Source: CAXBDP01 sp963974465
GTDB taxonomy: Bacteria > Bacteroidota > Bacteroidia > Cytophagales > Cyclobacteriaceae
Direction: 5' to 3' (one strand)
Assembly (NCBI GenBank): GCA_049340005.1
Contig: JBMPIY010000007.1
DNA: 64,000 nucleotides
A program made the translations under genes and the position numbers. Under the pieces are notes generated by a model that was not told where the DNA came from, did not search any database, and saw only the letters and a program-made list of their open reading frames with translations. Of this stretch, positions 53,168 through 62,957 are shown piece after piece (positions within the stretch are counted from its first letter, which is position 1; each line of letters starts with the position of its first letter).

Positions 53168-55075
53168 TTAAGCCAAAGGCAAAGTAACCATAAAAATGCT
53201 GCCTTTGCCTTTTTGGCTTAGCGCCTCGATTTTACCTCCCGCCTTTTCTATAAATTGCTTACAGAGTATAAGTCCGATTCCTGTACCCGGCTCATTGTCA
53301 GTTCCGTATTCTTGCACATTGTGCCCAAATTCCTTGAACAGATTATCTAACTTTTCTTGAGACATTCCAATACCATTATCTTTCACTAGCACGCTTACCG
53401 CATCAGATTCCATTTTCACATCAAAGCTAATAGTGCCACCACTAGGCGTGAATTTCAATGCATTTCCCACCAAATTTCTCATTACAATTCTAATATGCTC
53501 CCGATCTACCATTGCCTTGGCTATGGTCAGTGGAGCTTCTCCAATAGTTACCCCCTTTTTACTAGCAAGATCGCTCCAAAAGATTATTTGCTCTCGTATG
53601 GCACCAGTTATACTTACAGGCTCCGGCTTTGGGTGAATACCCGCCATTTGACTTTTGGCCCAATACAGCAAGGTTGTAAGCATTTCCGAAACCACATCCA
53701 CTTGTTTACTTAGATCTTTAAGCAATTGATCCTGTGTAGCTCTATCAATTTCTCCCTTATCAAAAAGCAGTAAAATACTTTGCACCGATGCCAATGGGCT
53801 GCGGATATCATGACTAATTACACTTAAGAGCTGGTCTTTCGTTTTATTGATATTCTGAAGCTGCTGATTATTCTGGCTAATGGTATTTGCCTGTTGCTCT
53901 ATTTTATCATTTTTCTTTTTCAAACTCCCAATCAGAAGCTCTTGTTCTTTCCGAGCTTGATATAGGCTTACTGCTAATACTAAAAAGATTAATCCTCCTG
54001 CAATCACTAATGCGATGAATAGATTTTTTCTGCTGATAATCTGTTTCTGAAGGTCAACTTCATTGGCCAAAGCTTCATTCTTAAAAAGCTCCTGCTGCAA
54101 TTGCAAGTAGTTCAACTCTTGTTCTTTTTGCTCATTAAACAGCGTATCACTATGCGATTTGAACTTCTGATGAAATTCATAAGCCAAGTCATATTGACCC
54201 ATCGATGCATAGATATTGGCTATTATTTCAGCGGCTCTCTGCTTTTCCCAATTTGCATTTAGTTCCAAGGCTATGTCATAACTTTTTTGGGCTGCCTCAA
54301 GTGCTTCTTCATTTTTACCCATCGCAAGCAGTGTTTTAGCAATACCACTGTAAGCAAAAGTTTCGTCCCATTTGCTTGGTTCCATCGCCAATACTTCTTG
54401 ATTCACATCAAGCGATTTCTCATATTCACCTAAGTGGAATAGCACTTCCGCTCTGCGGCCTGAAATTCTCAATAAAATAGGATTGGGTAAGGTTTGCAAG
54501 GCATAAAACTCCGCAGTATCAAGCATTGCGAGGGCGGTTTCGTATCCTTGCAAATGATCATAAATAATTCCTAGATTGAAGTAATTTTTAGCCAAAAGAA
54601 CTAAATCATTAAGATCCTCTGCAAAAACAATCGACTCATTATGAAACTCGATTGCTTGATCAGTTTTGCCTTGCATCTGATAGATCAATCCTAAAATATT
54701 AGAAACTTGGGCAATACCCAATTCATGATCTATTTCTCTGTAAATCTCTAGGGCTTTTTGAGAAGCCTGCAAGCTTGATGGATATTCAGCTGTTATGTAT
54801 GACAAACCAGCTTGAGCTCTATAAACCTCTGCTTCCAAAAAGCGTAAATTATTGTTGGTAGTCAGAGTCAATGCTTGCTCAAGTAGCATCTCTGCCGAAT
54901 CCGGCTGATTATACATTAGTCCAGTGCTTTTATTGATTAATTCTGACACTTGGGTCTCAAATTCATTCAACTGATCTTGAGCTTGTCCTAAATGAGGACA
55001 ACACAAAACCAAAAGCATTAAGGCAAATGTAAACGCCTGATTATGAATATTTTTTAAGTTTAACTTAGATTCCAA
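53168..55075 (-). CDS. TPR-containing sensor histidine kinase
   Basis: 635 residues. A signal peptide is followed by about six TPR units in the periplasm (for example AQVSNILGLIYQMQGKTDQAIEFH, NYFNLGIIYDHLQGYETAL), one TM helix near 350-372 (LFIALVIAGGLIFLVLAVSLY), a coiled coil, HisKA with VISHDIRSPLASV (His near 421), and ATPase motifs RNLVGNALKFTP, DNGIGM and GTGIGL. This architecture is typical of Bacteroidota. No response regulator gene is adjacent. It ends 90 bp from the convergent hybrid kinase gene. Confidence 0.92.
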   Translation of the reverse strand: MESKLNLKNIHNQAFTFALMLLVLCCPHLGQAQDQLNEFETQVSELINKSTGLMYNQPDSAEMLLEQALTLTTNNNLRFLEAEVYRAQAGLSYITAEYPSSLQASQKALEIYREIDHELGIAQVSNILGLIYQMQGKTDQAIEFHNESIVFAEDLNDLVLLAKNYFNLGIIYDHLQGYETALAMLDTAEFYALQTLPNPILLRISGRRAEVLFHLGEYEKSLDVNQEVLAMEPSKWDETFAYSGIAKTLLAMGKNEEALEAAQKSYDIALELNANWEKQRAAEIIANIYASMGQYDLAYEFHQKFKSHSDTLFNEQKEQELNYLQLQQELFKNEALANEVDLQKQIISRKNLFIALVIAGGLIFLVLAVSLYQARKEQELLIGSLKKKNDKIEQQANTISQNNQQLQNINKTKDQLLSVISHDIRSPLASVQSILLLFDKGEIDRATQDQLLKDLSKQVDVVSEMLTTLLYWAKSQMAGIHPKPEPVSITGAIREQIIFWSDLASKKGVTIGEAPLTIAKAMVDREHIRIVMRNLVGNALKFTPSGGTISFDVKMESDAVSVLVKDNGIGMSQEKLDNLFKEFGHNVQEYGTDNEPGTGIGLILCKQFIEKAGGKIEALSQKGKGSIFMVTLPLA

Positions 55076-55094
55076 AATTAAATTATACTTTTAT

Positions 55095-55964
55095 TCAAAG
55101 ATAGGTTCGGAGCATCAAATTCAAGTACATAATCAAGATAATTAACTTAATATTCTTTAAACTCATTTTAGCCTCATATAGTATCCTCCTTCTTAACGCT
55201 TTATGTTCTGTTGCATTTCGGTTTAATGAAAATGCCATTTTGCATACTTTATATGTACTTTCAAAATGCTTGCTTCTCCAACGGTATTGTTGCTTGGACA
55301 ATGAGTTTGGAAGATTTCGCTTCTTCACCAAAATATCATCCGAAAAGGCATATTGATAATTGCGGGAGGAACGAATCCAAAAGTCAAAATCTTCATAGCT
55401 CAATTCTTCATTATAGCCACCCATTTCATCAAGCATAGATTTTCGCATCATCATCGTAGGTGCACAAATGAAATACTTAGAAAGCAAATCGACATATACT
55501 TCTCCTTGCGGAACAGTCTCCAGTAATTTACCATTTCTATCACGACTATAATGTGTGTTTACGATCTCTGCATTTTCATCACAGATATATGCATCACTAA
55601 AGTGTACGCCAAACTTCTCTCCTTTAGCCTCCAATTCTCTCACTCCTAACTTTATGCGATTAGGCATTAGTAAATCATCCGCAGCCAAATCAATCACATA
55701 TTTCCCTCCTGCTAATTGCAACCCACGATTGAATGCACAGCAATTACCCAAGTTCTCTTCAAGTAAAACACTCTTTATTTCTGGGTGATCTGAAAGGATT
55801 TCCTTAGCTACTTCCCTACTTCTATCGGTGCTTGCGTCATCCACAATAATTATTTCCACCAGTTTATAATCCTGCTCCATTATAGACTGCACCGCCTCCC
55901 GCAGATACTTTGCTTGGTTAAAGCAAAGCACAATTACCGTAACCAATGGAGGTGAATTTTGCAT
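55095..55964 (-). CDS. Family 2 glycosyltransferase
   Basis: 289 residues of GT-A fold: VTVIVLCFNQAKYLREAVQS, IIIVDDASTDRS for nucleotide binding, GKYVIDLAADD as the metal-binding segment and SYEDFDFWIR as the acceptor-side acidic motif. It transfers a sugar in the cytoplasm for a surface glycan. It is on the opposite strand to the flippase operon, with about 100 bp between starts. Confidence 0.9.
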   Translation of the reverse strand: MQNSPPLVTVIVLCFNQAKYLREAVQSIMEQDYKLVEIIIVDDASTDRSREVAKEILSDHPEIKSVLLEENLGNCCAFNRGLQLAGGKYVIDLAADDLLMPNRIKLGVRELEAKGEKFGVHFSDAYICDENAEIVNTHYSRDRNGKLLETVPQGEVYVDLLSKYFICAPTMMMRKSMLDEMGGYNEELSYEDFDFWIRSSRNYQYAFSDDILVKKRNLPNSLSKQQYRWRSKHFESTYKVCKMAFSLNRNATEHKALRRRILYEAKMSLKNIKLIILIMYLNLMLRTYL

Positions 55965-56065
55965 TCTCTAAACTAGAAATTGATTTGAGATAAAATCAGA
56001 TATTAGGTAGAATAAATTTTCCGAATATTAAAAAATGCTCCATAATTTAAAACTTATCTTTAGGC

Positions 56066-57331
56066 ATGAGATGGTTTCAGCGTTTTTTTGCCTTTTCTCC
56101 AAGCACACAGCGGATAGTCCGTGGGAGTGGATGGCTACTGGGCGGACAAGCAATTTCACAGCTAATTTTAATTCCATTTTACCCACTCCTAACTCGTCTT
56201 TATACTCCAGAAAATTTTGGCGAATACGCATTTTTTCAAACTATCGTAGGGATATTTCTGATTCTGATTTTCCTCCGATTGGAAGAAGCCTTAGTGCTAA
56301 AAATGGATGACATTGAAGCCCGAAAGCTATGGTCTAATTGCTTGAAAATTGTCTTCGCAACTTTTAGCGTGTTTATAATTATATTATGGATAACCAACCC
56401 AACTTGGCAAGAAAAACTGAGTTTAAGTGTACTTGAAACACTCCTATACTTTGGCCTTTATGGAATTGGGGCGGGAGGATTATTACTCATCAGCCAATGG
56501 CTACTCCGATGGCAAAATTACAAGGCCATTACCCAAATCAGAGTTTGGCAGTCGATGAGTTTACTTCTACTAAGTGTCGTTTTTGGCTATTTCGATTTTG
56601 GTGCAAAAGGTCTAATAATGGCCTTGTCATTAAGTCAAATTACAGCATGGTTCGCTATTCGTAACTCTTGGAATTTACCTGCATTTACCTTCCAAAGCGA
56701 ATTCAAAAAGCAAATCATGAAATTCCAGGATTTCCCATTATACAATGCAAGTGCAGGCGTTATTGAAAATATTGGACGTAGTATTCCCATTTGGGTTCTG
56801 CTTTGGTTTTGGTCATCGGAGGAAACCGGTTTTTTTTCACTCGCTACTCGAATATTAGCCTTGCCAGTTACCTTAATTGCAGCAAGTTATGGCCAAGTAC
56901 TTTACCGCCAATTGGCCGATTGGTGGCCAAATCAAAAGCAAATCGCCGCAAAATGGATTTACAAAACATGGCTCAGCTTAGCTGCTATAGCTATTCTGCC
57001 AGCAATTATTTTGATGGTTTATGGCGAGCCAATTTTCGTATTTCTATTTGGCAATCAATGGGCGGGTGTGGGTAATTTTCTGACTTATCTTACTCCTATT
57101 TTTATGATTATGGGATTGGTAATGCCTACTTCACAGCTATTTTTAGTGGCGCGCAAACAGCAGGTTCTATTAATAATAAGTGCAGGTCAAATCATCACTA
57201 GGTTAGGTTCTTTTTATGTTGGATACCAATATGGCAGCTTATCAAATGCCTTGGCTCTTTACATGATAACTGAACTCCTTTGGTATGCGATGTTTATGAT
57301 TCAAAGTGTTAAAATCCTGCGTGATGCTTAG
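56066..57331 (+). CDS. Wzx-like oligosaccharide flippase
   Basis: 421 residues and about twelve TM helices. SGWLLGGQAISQLILIPFYPLLTRLYTPENFGEYAFFQT is the usual start of MATE/MOP-type polysaccharide flippases of the lipopolysaccharide biosynthesis family. It would move lipid-linked oligosaccharide across the inner membrane. It overlaps the next gene by 8 bp, so it starts a three-gene operon with an FkbM methyltransferase and a GT4 enzyme. Confidence 0.9.
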   Translation: MRWFQRFFAFSPSTQRIVRGSGWLLGGQAISQLILIPFYPLLTRLYTPENFGEYAFFQTIVGIFLILIFLRLEEALVLKMDDIEARKLWSNCLKIVFATFSVFIIILWITNPTWQEKLSLSVLETLLYFGLYGIGAGGLLLISQWLLRWQNYKAITQIRVWQSMSLLLLSVVFGYFDFGAKGLIMALSLSQITAWFAIRNSWNLPAFTFQSEFKKQIMKFQDFPLYNASAGVIENIGRSIPIWVLLWFWSSEETGFFSLATRILALPVTLIAASYGQVLYRQLADWWPNQKQIAAKWIYKTWLSLAAIAILPAIILMVYGEPIFVFLFGNQWAGVGNFLTYLTPIFMIMGLVMPTSQLFLVARKQQVLLIISAGQIITRLGSFYVGYQYGSLSNALALYMITELLWYAMFMIQSVKILRDA

Positions 57332-58133
57332 TCGAATCAAAGTGAAACTAGATAGTTGGCGATGGCAGATCTTGGCTAAAATCACCAAGGGAGAGAAAGT
57401 GAAATTCCTGCCAAAATTGCAATTATCCTTACACTTAAATCGTGATTGGTTGGTTGATTTTATCATTGATAGGAAGGGCATTTTTCAGCCGGAAATTATC
57501 CATGCGATTGACTTAGAGATCACTGAAATCCAAGCTCAGTTGTTTATGGATATTGGTGCCTACAATGGGCAAATGGGATTGTACGCGAAAAAGCACTATC
57601 CGAAAATGGAGGTGTGCTTAGTAGAACCTCAGGCTGTTTTGGCAGAAAGAATCAAACAGAATGCGAAATTGAATAAACTTGATGTGAGGCTATTTGAATT
57701 AGCATTGGGATCGACAGAAAAGGTAATTGAACTAGCTGAACCAATTTATCCAAAGGATGAATATGGTAAATTGAACCCTGGAGCTGTAAGCTTTTCTAAC
57801 TCACAATCAGCAAATAGTAAAAGTAACATACAAGTAGTACGCTTAGATAACTTGCTGGAAAAGCATTTCATTAAATCTCAATTAGAAAGTATCCTTCTAA
57901 AAATTGATGTGGAAAATGCTGAATGGGAGGTTTTAAAAGGTATGGAAGGTTTATTTAATCATTGCAAAACGATAAGTATAATTGTAGAACTCAATATTTC
58001 TACTCAACCTGAAAAGCAAAATTCATTTGATAAATGGCTTGATCAATACCAAATATCAATCCGTCCAATCAATTCAAATAATTTACAAAAACCTTATCAA
58101 GGAGATTTCTTATTGAGATGGAAAAAGGTCTAA
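57324..58133 (+). CDS. FkbM family methyltransferase, second copy
   Basis: 269 residues from the ATG at 57324, which overlaps the flippase stop by 8 bp. A start 18 bp further up is possible but would lengthen the overlap. LFMDIGAYNGQMGLYA is motif I, CLVEPQ the beta 2 acid, and ILLKIDVENAEWEVLKGM the FkbM signature. It probably methylates a sugar of the exported glycan. It is only distantly similar to the enzyme at 1671-2609. Confidence 0.88.
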   Translation: MLSRIKVKLDSWRWQILAKITKGEKVKFLPKLQLSLHLNRDWLVDFIIDRKGIFQPEIIHAIDLEITEIQAQLFMDIGAYNGQMGLYAKKHYPKMEVCLVEPQAVLAERIKQNAKLNKLDVRLFELALGSTEKVIELAEPIYPKDEYGKLNPGAVSFSNSQSANSKSNIQVVRLDNLLEKHFIKSQLESILLKIDVENAEWEVLKGMEGLFNHCKTISIIVELNISTQPEKQNSFDKWLDQYQISIRPINSNNLQKPYQGDFLLRWKKV

Positions 58134-59326
58134 ACATATTTCATATTCCATCTTGGTACCCTTCTGATAATGATCCTATTCCGGGTTATTTCATCAAAGA
58201 GCAAATAGGCTTATTGGCTAATAAATTCCCAAACTACAATCATGGAATCAGCACTTGGGGGCAAAATGATCAAGACTATCTCTTGCCCATTAATCAACCA
58301 ATTAACAGTGTTCGAAAGCTTATAAAACCTAAAAATCATGAAGCTACGAAGAAGTTTCTCAACCTGAATTGCATTGAATATTTCCAACCAACATTTACTT
58401 GGACACGCAAAATAGCCAAGGGAAATATTGAGCAAATCATAAAATCAAATATTCAGAATTTACAGTCATTTCAATCTGATTTCGGTTCTGTCGATATAAT
58501 TCATGCGCATATTTCTTATCCGGCAGGATATATTGCTTACCGTATATCTCATGAAATGGGAATTCCATATATCATCTCTGAACACATGGGTCCATTTCCA
58601 TTTGACTCCCTTAAAAATCAGAATGGAAAACCAATTGAAGCAATACAAATAGCTCTGCGAAATGCAAATGGGATTATGGTGCCAAGTAATTTTCTAGCAA
58701 AGCAAATTGCTGATTATACTACTCAAGAAATTCAAGTAATTCCCAACTTTATTGATTTCGAATTATACCAAGGTGTAGAAAAAAGGGATGATAAATTTAC
58801 AATCACCTATTTGGGTAGATTGGTAGAAGCAAAAGGTCTCAAAGATTTGATGGAGGCTTTAGAAAAGCTTGACTTTGATAATTGGCATTGTGAAATAATT
58901 GGTGAAGGATCGTTAAGGCCTTGGCTTGAAAACTTCATCAACAAAAGGCAGCTCAGCAATAAAGTCAAACTCAGAGGAAACATTACGCTAACTGAAAAGA
59001 AGGTTGAAATGCTCGCAAAAAGTGATGTTCTAATACTTCCTAGCCAATATGAAACCTTTGGAATCGCATTGATAGAAGCAATGGCTTGCGGAAAACCTGT
59101 AATCAGCACCAACTGCGGTGGGCCACAGGAAATCATCACAAAGGAAAATGGTCTTTTGATAGGTGTTGAAATGCCTGACAAACTCGCTAATGCGATTATC
59201 CAAATAAGAAACATGCACAAGGAATACGATTCAAAGAAGATCCGAATTCAGTCTATGGAAAAATATGATATTGAAGTTGTAGGAGAAAAAATCATGGTTT
59301 TATATCACTCTGTGCTAAGCAACTGA
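58118..59326 (+). CDS. Family 4 glycosyltransferase
   Basis: 402 residues of GT-B fold. FHIPSWYPSDNDPIPGYFIKEQ is the donor-end entry, IIHAHISYPAGYIA and SEHMGPF mark the N-terminal Rossmann domain, and YETFGIALIEAMACGKPVIS is the E(x7)E nucleotide-sugar motif. It uses a retaining mechanism in the cytoplasm. The start overlaps the methyltransferase gene by 16 bp. Confidence 0.92.
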   Translation: MEKGLNIFHIPSWYPSDNDPIPGYFIKEQIGLLANKFPNYNHGISTWGQNDQDYLLPINQPINSVRKLIKPKNHEATKKFLNLNCIEYFQPTFTWTRKIAKGNIEQIIKSNIQNLQSFQSDFGSVDIIHAHISYPAGYIAYRISHEMGIPYIISEHMGPFPFDSLKNQNGKPIEAIQIALRNANGIMVPSNFLAKQIADYTTQEIQVIPNFIDFELYQGVEKRDDKFTITYLGRLVEAKGLKDLMEALEKLDFDNWHCEIIGEGSLRPWLENFINKRQLSNKVKLRGNITLTEKKVEMLAKSDVLILPSQYETFGIALIEAMACGKPVISTNCGGPQEIITKENGLLIGVEMPDKLANAIIQIRNMHKEYDSKKIRIQSMEKYDIEVVGEKIMVLYHSVLSN

Positions 59327-59340
59327 TATCTATCTCATTA

Positions 59341-60696
59341 CTAGGTAAGTGCCAACTCAAAGGTCCATTTTTCAGAATCCTCCGCTCCCATTCTCCTTTT
59401 AAAATCATACAGGCCTTGTTGCAAATGACCTTCGATTGAAGATATTCCCAAATCTAGAAAGCGAATATTCCGTTCCTTACACCAATTGGCCATAGATACA
59501 ATCAAAAAAACCATCGGACTTTCAGACATAAAATCAATCCCTGTGGCTGGTAGAAAATAATAGAGAGAATCATCTGATTGTAACACTGCTATGCATGTCG
59601 CTAAGCGAATATTTTTCTTATCAAATACTGAAAATATGAAGTATTTCTGCGGATAGGCTTTGAACAATTGCTGTAGCTTTTCCAGTGTCGTGTTCAATGG
59701 GATATCTCGACTGTAGCGGGCTTGGGCAATGAAAAAGAATACTTCAGGTAAAATTTCGGTACTTTCTTCTAGCATTCGTAATCCTTGCTTTTCGCTTTGT
59801 TTGAGCTTACGCTGCTCCATCGAATGTAGCTTCGGGGCCAAATCCTCCCGCGTTTTAATATACTGCGAGGCATCCGAAAAGCATGACTTAAAACCTAAAG
59901 CACTTAATTGCTTTTGCAGTTTCTTCTCATATCCATTTTGCAAAAATGTAGGTTTACTTCTATATTTTATTTGAGATACGCCCATTGAAGGTAATAATTG
60001 AATTACCCATTTCACCCACTTTTTCACCTCAACCAATGGTACATCTTCATTCACTTGCATGCCACCATAGGGTGCGCCGGTCAAGCTGGTAGCCATCCCA
60101 TTTTTAATCTGAAACGGCCATCTTCCCAAGATTTCACGCCCCTTAGCTAAGTAAAAGATCTCGGTAAGCGATTCGTTTACAATATATTGATAGCGCCTTA
60201 TCGCATAATGACTTATAGGATATGATCTCTTGTAGACATTAGGCAAATAATTATGCGAATAAACCCAATCTTCATTCTTGAAATAACCAGCAAAATAGGC
60301 TTCCTTATCACGGAGGTATACATCATCTTCGTGTAAGTGCGAGGAAACTACCAATAAGATTGAGTCCTTATTTAGATGACATTCATACCAGAAACCTGGG
60401 GGAATCCAAAGCGAATCGGACCAGGGCTTAAGGATAAATTCCTTTTCACGACCATCTTTCAAAAAAATTCGGATAAGCACTTCTCCACTAATTGCAGAAA
60501 AAACGCGGGAGGAATTTAGGTGTGCATGACTTCCGCGCAGACTACTTGCCTCACTCCTGTCTACCCAATAGACCCTTTTCGGCTCAAAGGGTAACTCTTG
60601 TTGAGATTCCAAAAATGATAGATTTCCCTTTGGCCCGGAAAAATGGCCAGTCTTGATCAGCTTTGGCTGTTGTAACTCATGCATACTAGCGTCCAA
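59341..60696 (-). CDS. WxcM/FdtA-like cupin fused to a FemAB-like acyltransferase
   Basis: 451 residues. The first ~140 form the double-stranded beta-helix of dTDP-4-keto-6-deoxyhexose 3,4-ketoisomerases (FdtA/QdtA/WxcM C-terminal type): VYWVDRSEASSLRGSHAH carries the catalytic-site histidines, and SLWIPPGFWYE follows. From about 165 onward the protein matches FemAB/BioF2-like GNAT acyltransferases (EIFYLAKGREILGRWPFQI, TGAPYGGMQV). It could isomerise a keto sugar and acylate the amino sugar made from it. It converges on the GT4 gene with a 14-bp gap. Confidence 0.75.
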   Translation of the reverse strand: MDASMHELQQPKLIKTGHFSGPKGNLSFLESQQELPFEPKRVYWVDRSEASSLRGSHAHLNSSRVFSAISGEVLIRIFLKDGREKEFILKPWSDSLWIPPGFWYECHLNKDSILLVVSSHLHEDDVYLRDKEAYFAGYFKNEDWVYSHNYLPNVYKRSYPISHYAIRRYQYIVNESLTEIFYLAKGREILGRWPFQIKNGMATSLTGAPYGGMQVNEDVPLVEVKKWVKWVIQLLPSMGVSQIKYRSKPTFLQNGYEKKLQKQLSALGFKSCFSDASQYIKTREDLAPKLHSMEQRKLKQSEKQGLRMLEESTEILPEVFFFIAQARYSRDIPLNTTLEKLQQLFKAYPQKYFIFSVFDKKNIRLATCIAVLQSDDSLYYFLPATGIDFMSESPMVFLIVSMANWCKERNIRFLDLGISSIEGHLQQGLYDFKRRMGAEDSEKWTFELALT

Positions 60697-60762
60697 ATTA
60701 AAAAAGAAAAGGAATTAAGAACATTCGCTGGTAATTCAGTAAAATTGCATTCAATTATAATC

Positions 60763-61647
60763 ATGATTTACCTATTAATAGCCATCCTTTTCAATATTGG
60801 TATTTTCCTCTCATTTAGAGCTTACGGAAAATTCAAAATCAATACCCTTCAAGCCATCACTTGGAATTATTTGGTAGGAGCCATTTTGGGGATGTCATTT
60901 CAAGGAATTTTGGTGATCCCAAATATGGAATTGATGACAAAACCTTGGTTTCCATTGGCTGGAATTTTGGCTTTTCTATTTGTAATGGCCTTGATTGTAA
61001 TCGACGAAACCACACAGCGATTTAATGTCACGGTTACTTCTGTAGCGAATAAAATTGCCCTAATCATTCCAGTAATTTCCAGCATTCTGATTCTTCAAAC
61101 TGAGCAAAACAGTTTTGGCGCATTGCAATGGATTGGTTTAGTTTTGGCGATTACGGCGATTGTCCTTACTTCAATCCGCAAAAAGGATTCGGGCATTAAA
61201 ATCAAAAAGTCATGGGAAATTATTTTTCCAATTTTGGTTTTCCTTATGGGCGGTACAATTGATTCATTGGTCAATTACACAAACTTTTACTTCCTTACAG
61301 AGCAGGATTCCAACTTATTCTCTATATCACTTTTTACACTTTCATTTCTTACCTCGGCCATTATTGTGCTGATAAAGAAGCCGAAATTTGACAAAAAGGC
61401 GATTCTAGGTGGCGTATTTCTTGGCGCATGTAATTACTTTTCACTTCATTTTGTGCTCAAAGGACTTACAGCTATGAATAATAATGGCGCACTCTTCTAT
61501 CCAATTTTCAATATTGGCGTGATCCTCGGAGCTACGCTTTTTGCTTATCTGATTTTCAGAGATAAACTACTGAAAATTAATTTAGTAGGATTAGCTATAG
61601 CCGTTTTAGCTTTGATTTTATTGGCATTGAGGGCTGTAGAGTATTGA
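60763..61647 (+). CDS. EamA (DMT) family transporter
   Basis: 294 residues from the ATG at 60763; the frame stays open upstream, but that part overlaps the divergent gene's promoter and lacks protein character. Ten hydrophobic helices in two EamA repeats, with SVANKIALIIPVISSILIL in the first and a GALFYPIFNIGVILGATLFAYLI segment in the second. It is probably an inner-membrane permease for a metabolite; the substrate is unknown. Confidence 0.85.
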   Translation: MIYLLIAILFNIGIFLSFRAYGKFKINTLQAITWNYLVGAILGMSFQGILVIPNMELMTKPWFPLAGILAFLFVMALIVIDETTQRFNVTVTSVANKIALIIPVISSILILQTEQNSFGALQWIGLVLAITAIVLTSIRKKDSGIKIKKSWEIIFPILVFLMGGTIDSLVNYTNFYFLTEQDSNLFSISLFTLSFLTSAIIVLIKKPKFDKKAILGGVFLGACNYFSLHFVLKGLTAMNNNGALFYPIFNIGVILGATLFAYLIFRDKLLKINLVGLAIAVLALILLALRAVEY

Positions 61648-61740
61648 GTTTGAAATTTCTTTATTGAATTTTTGCAGACCTAATAAGCTACAAATTGCTT
61701 TGTGAACACTGTGAGAAAAAATTAAATTCAGAGATGTGTT

Positions 61741-62362
61741 AAGGGAAGACGCGAGAGAGCAGAGAATGTTTGAACTATGATTTTCTGAGAATGCAATTCT
61801 TCAAATCCAGGTATTATTTCAAAGACTATCTGCGCCAATCTGCGTTATCAGCGGGCAATTTTTCTCCCGCAGATTACGCTGATAAACGCAGATAATACAA
61901 AACCTCACTACACTTTGCGTGAATCTTTGCGCATTTGCGGTTTAAAAAAAAGAAGGTAAACGCAGAGAGCACTGAGGGAAGACGCGGAGGGCGCGGAGAA
62001 TGTTTGAACTATGAATTTCTGTGATGATTGTATTTCTTCAAATCCAAATATTATTTCAAAGACCATTTGCGCCAATCTGCGCTATTTGCGGGCAATTTTT
62101 CTCCCGCAGATTACGCTGATAAACGCAGATAATACAAAACCTCACTACACTTTGCGTGAATCTTTGCGCATTTGCGGTTTAAAAAAAAGAAGGTAAACGC
62201 AGAGAGCACTGAGGGAAGACGCGGAGGGCGCGGAGAAGAAAACCATGTCCTTTGCGCCTTTTGCGTAAATCTCCGCGTTCTTTGCGGTTTTAAAAAAGAA
62301 AGAATTTAAACGCAAAGAACCCCAAGGGAAGACGCGGAAAGCGCGGAGAAGAAAATAATCCC
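61741..62362. repeat. Tandem repeat of about 235 bp with GCGGAG and TTTGCG words
   Basis: Two nearly full copies begin with GGGAAGACGCG at about 61743 and 61976, and partial copies begin near 62213 and 62328. Inside each copy a TGCGCCAATCTGCG, TTTCTCCCGCAGATTACGCTG segment and a TTTGCGTGAATCTTTGCGC segment recur. The recurring words resemble rapidly evolving dispersed repeats seen between genes in this phylum. No ORF fits. Confidence 0.8.
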
Positions 62363-62396
62363 TAACGAACATTTTCTGGAAGCCAAATCCAATTCC

Positions 62397-62861
62397 TCAA
62401 CTAACCATTCTCTTGTAAAAAATATAATCCATCAACAAAGGCTCCTTTGCAATTCTATTGATTTCACTTACAATTTGTCCTCGATGATGGGTGCTATGGT
62501 TAATCATATGAAATAGAATGTCCTTCGTTGCATTTGTAAATTCCTTGCCACTGGAGTTTCTGTAGGTTACTTCCTTATTCAAGTCAATATCTCTGATGAT
62601 TCTCAATGCCTTTTGATGGTTCTCCAAATCGACAGCCTTCCAACCCTCTGAAGGCCTCAAATCCCAAACACCCGTGCTAGACGGATTACCGACAATCCTC
62701 CCGCACCAAATCTCATGGGCATTAAGTATATGATTGAAAAGTAAAATAGATTTCTCTGAAATTTCACTTTGATTTTCAATCAGTTTATCGGCCATCTTTT
62801 GGTTGAAATGATGACTGTAATTCAATAAATCTTCCAAAAAATCCTTCATATTTAATTCCAT
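62397..62861 (-). CDS. DinB family protein
   Basis: 154 residues from the ATG at 62861; a start at 62849 is also possible. Four-helix DinB/YfiT fold with the metal-binding histidines in LLFNHILNAHEIW and HMINHSTHHRGQI. These proteins are thiol-transferase-like metalloenzymes of mostly unknown substrate; the name comes from a damage-inducible Bacillus gene. It is divergent from the IMPACT family gene. Confidence 0.9.
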   Translation of the reverse strand: MELNMKDFLEDLLNYSHHFNQKMADKLIENQSEISEKSILLFNHILNAHEIWCGRIVGNPSSTGVWDLRPSEGWKAVDLENHQKALRIIRDIDLNKEVTYRNSSGKEFTNATKDILFHMINHSTHHRGQIVSEINRIAKEPLLMDYIFYKRMVS

Positions 62862-62957
62862 TTGTCTGAATTCAAATATAGATTTTCCTTCAATTTCTTT
62901 TTGCTTCAATCGATTAAATTAATTTTGAATTTATATTCCACCGATCTAAAATCTTCC

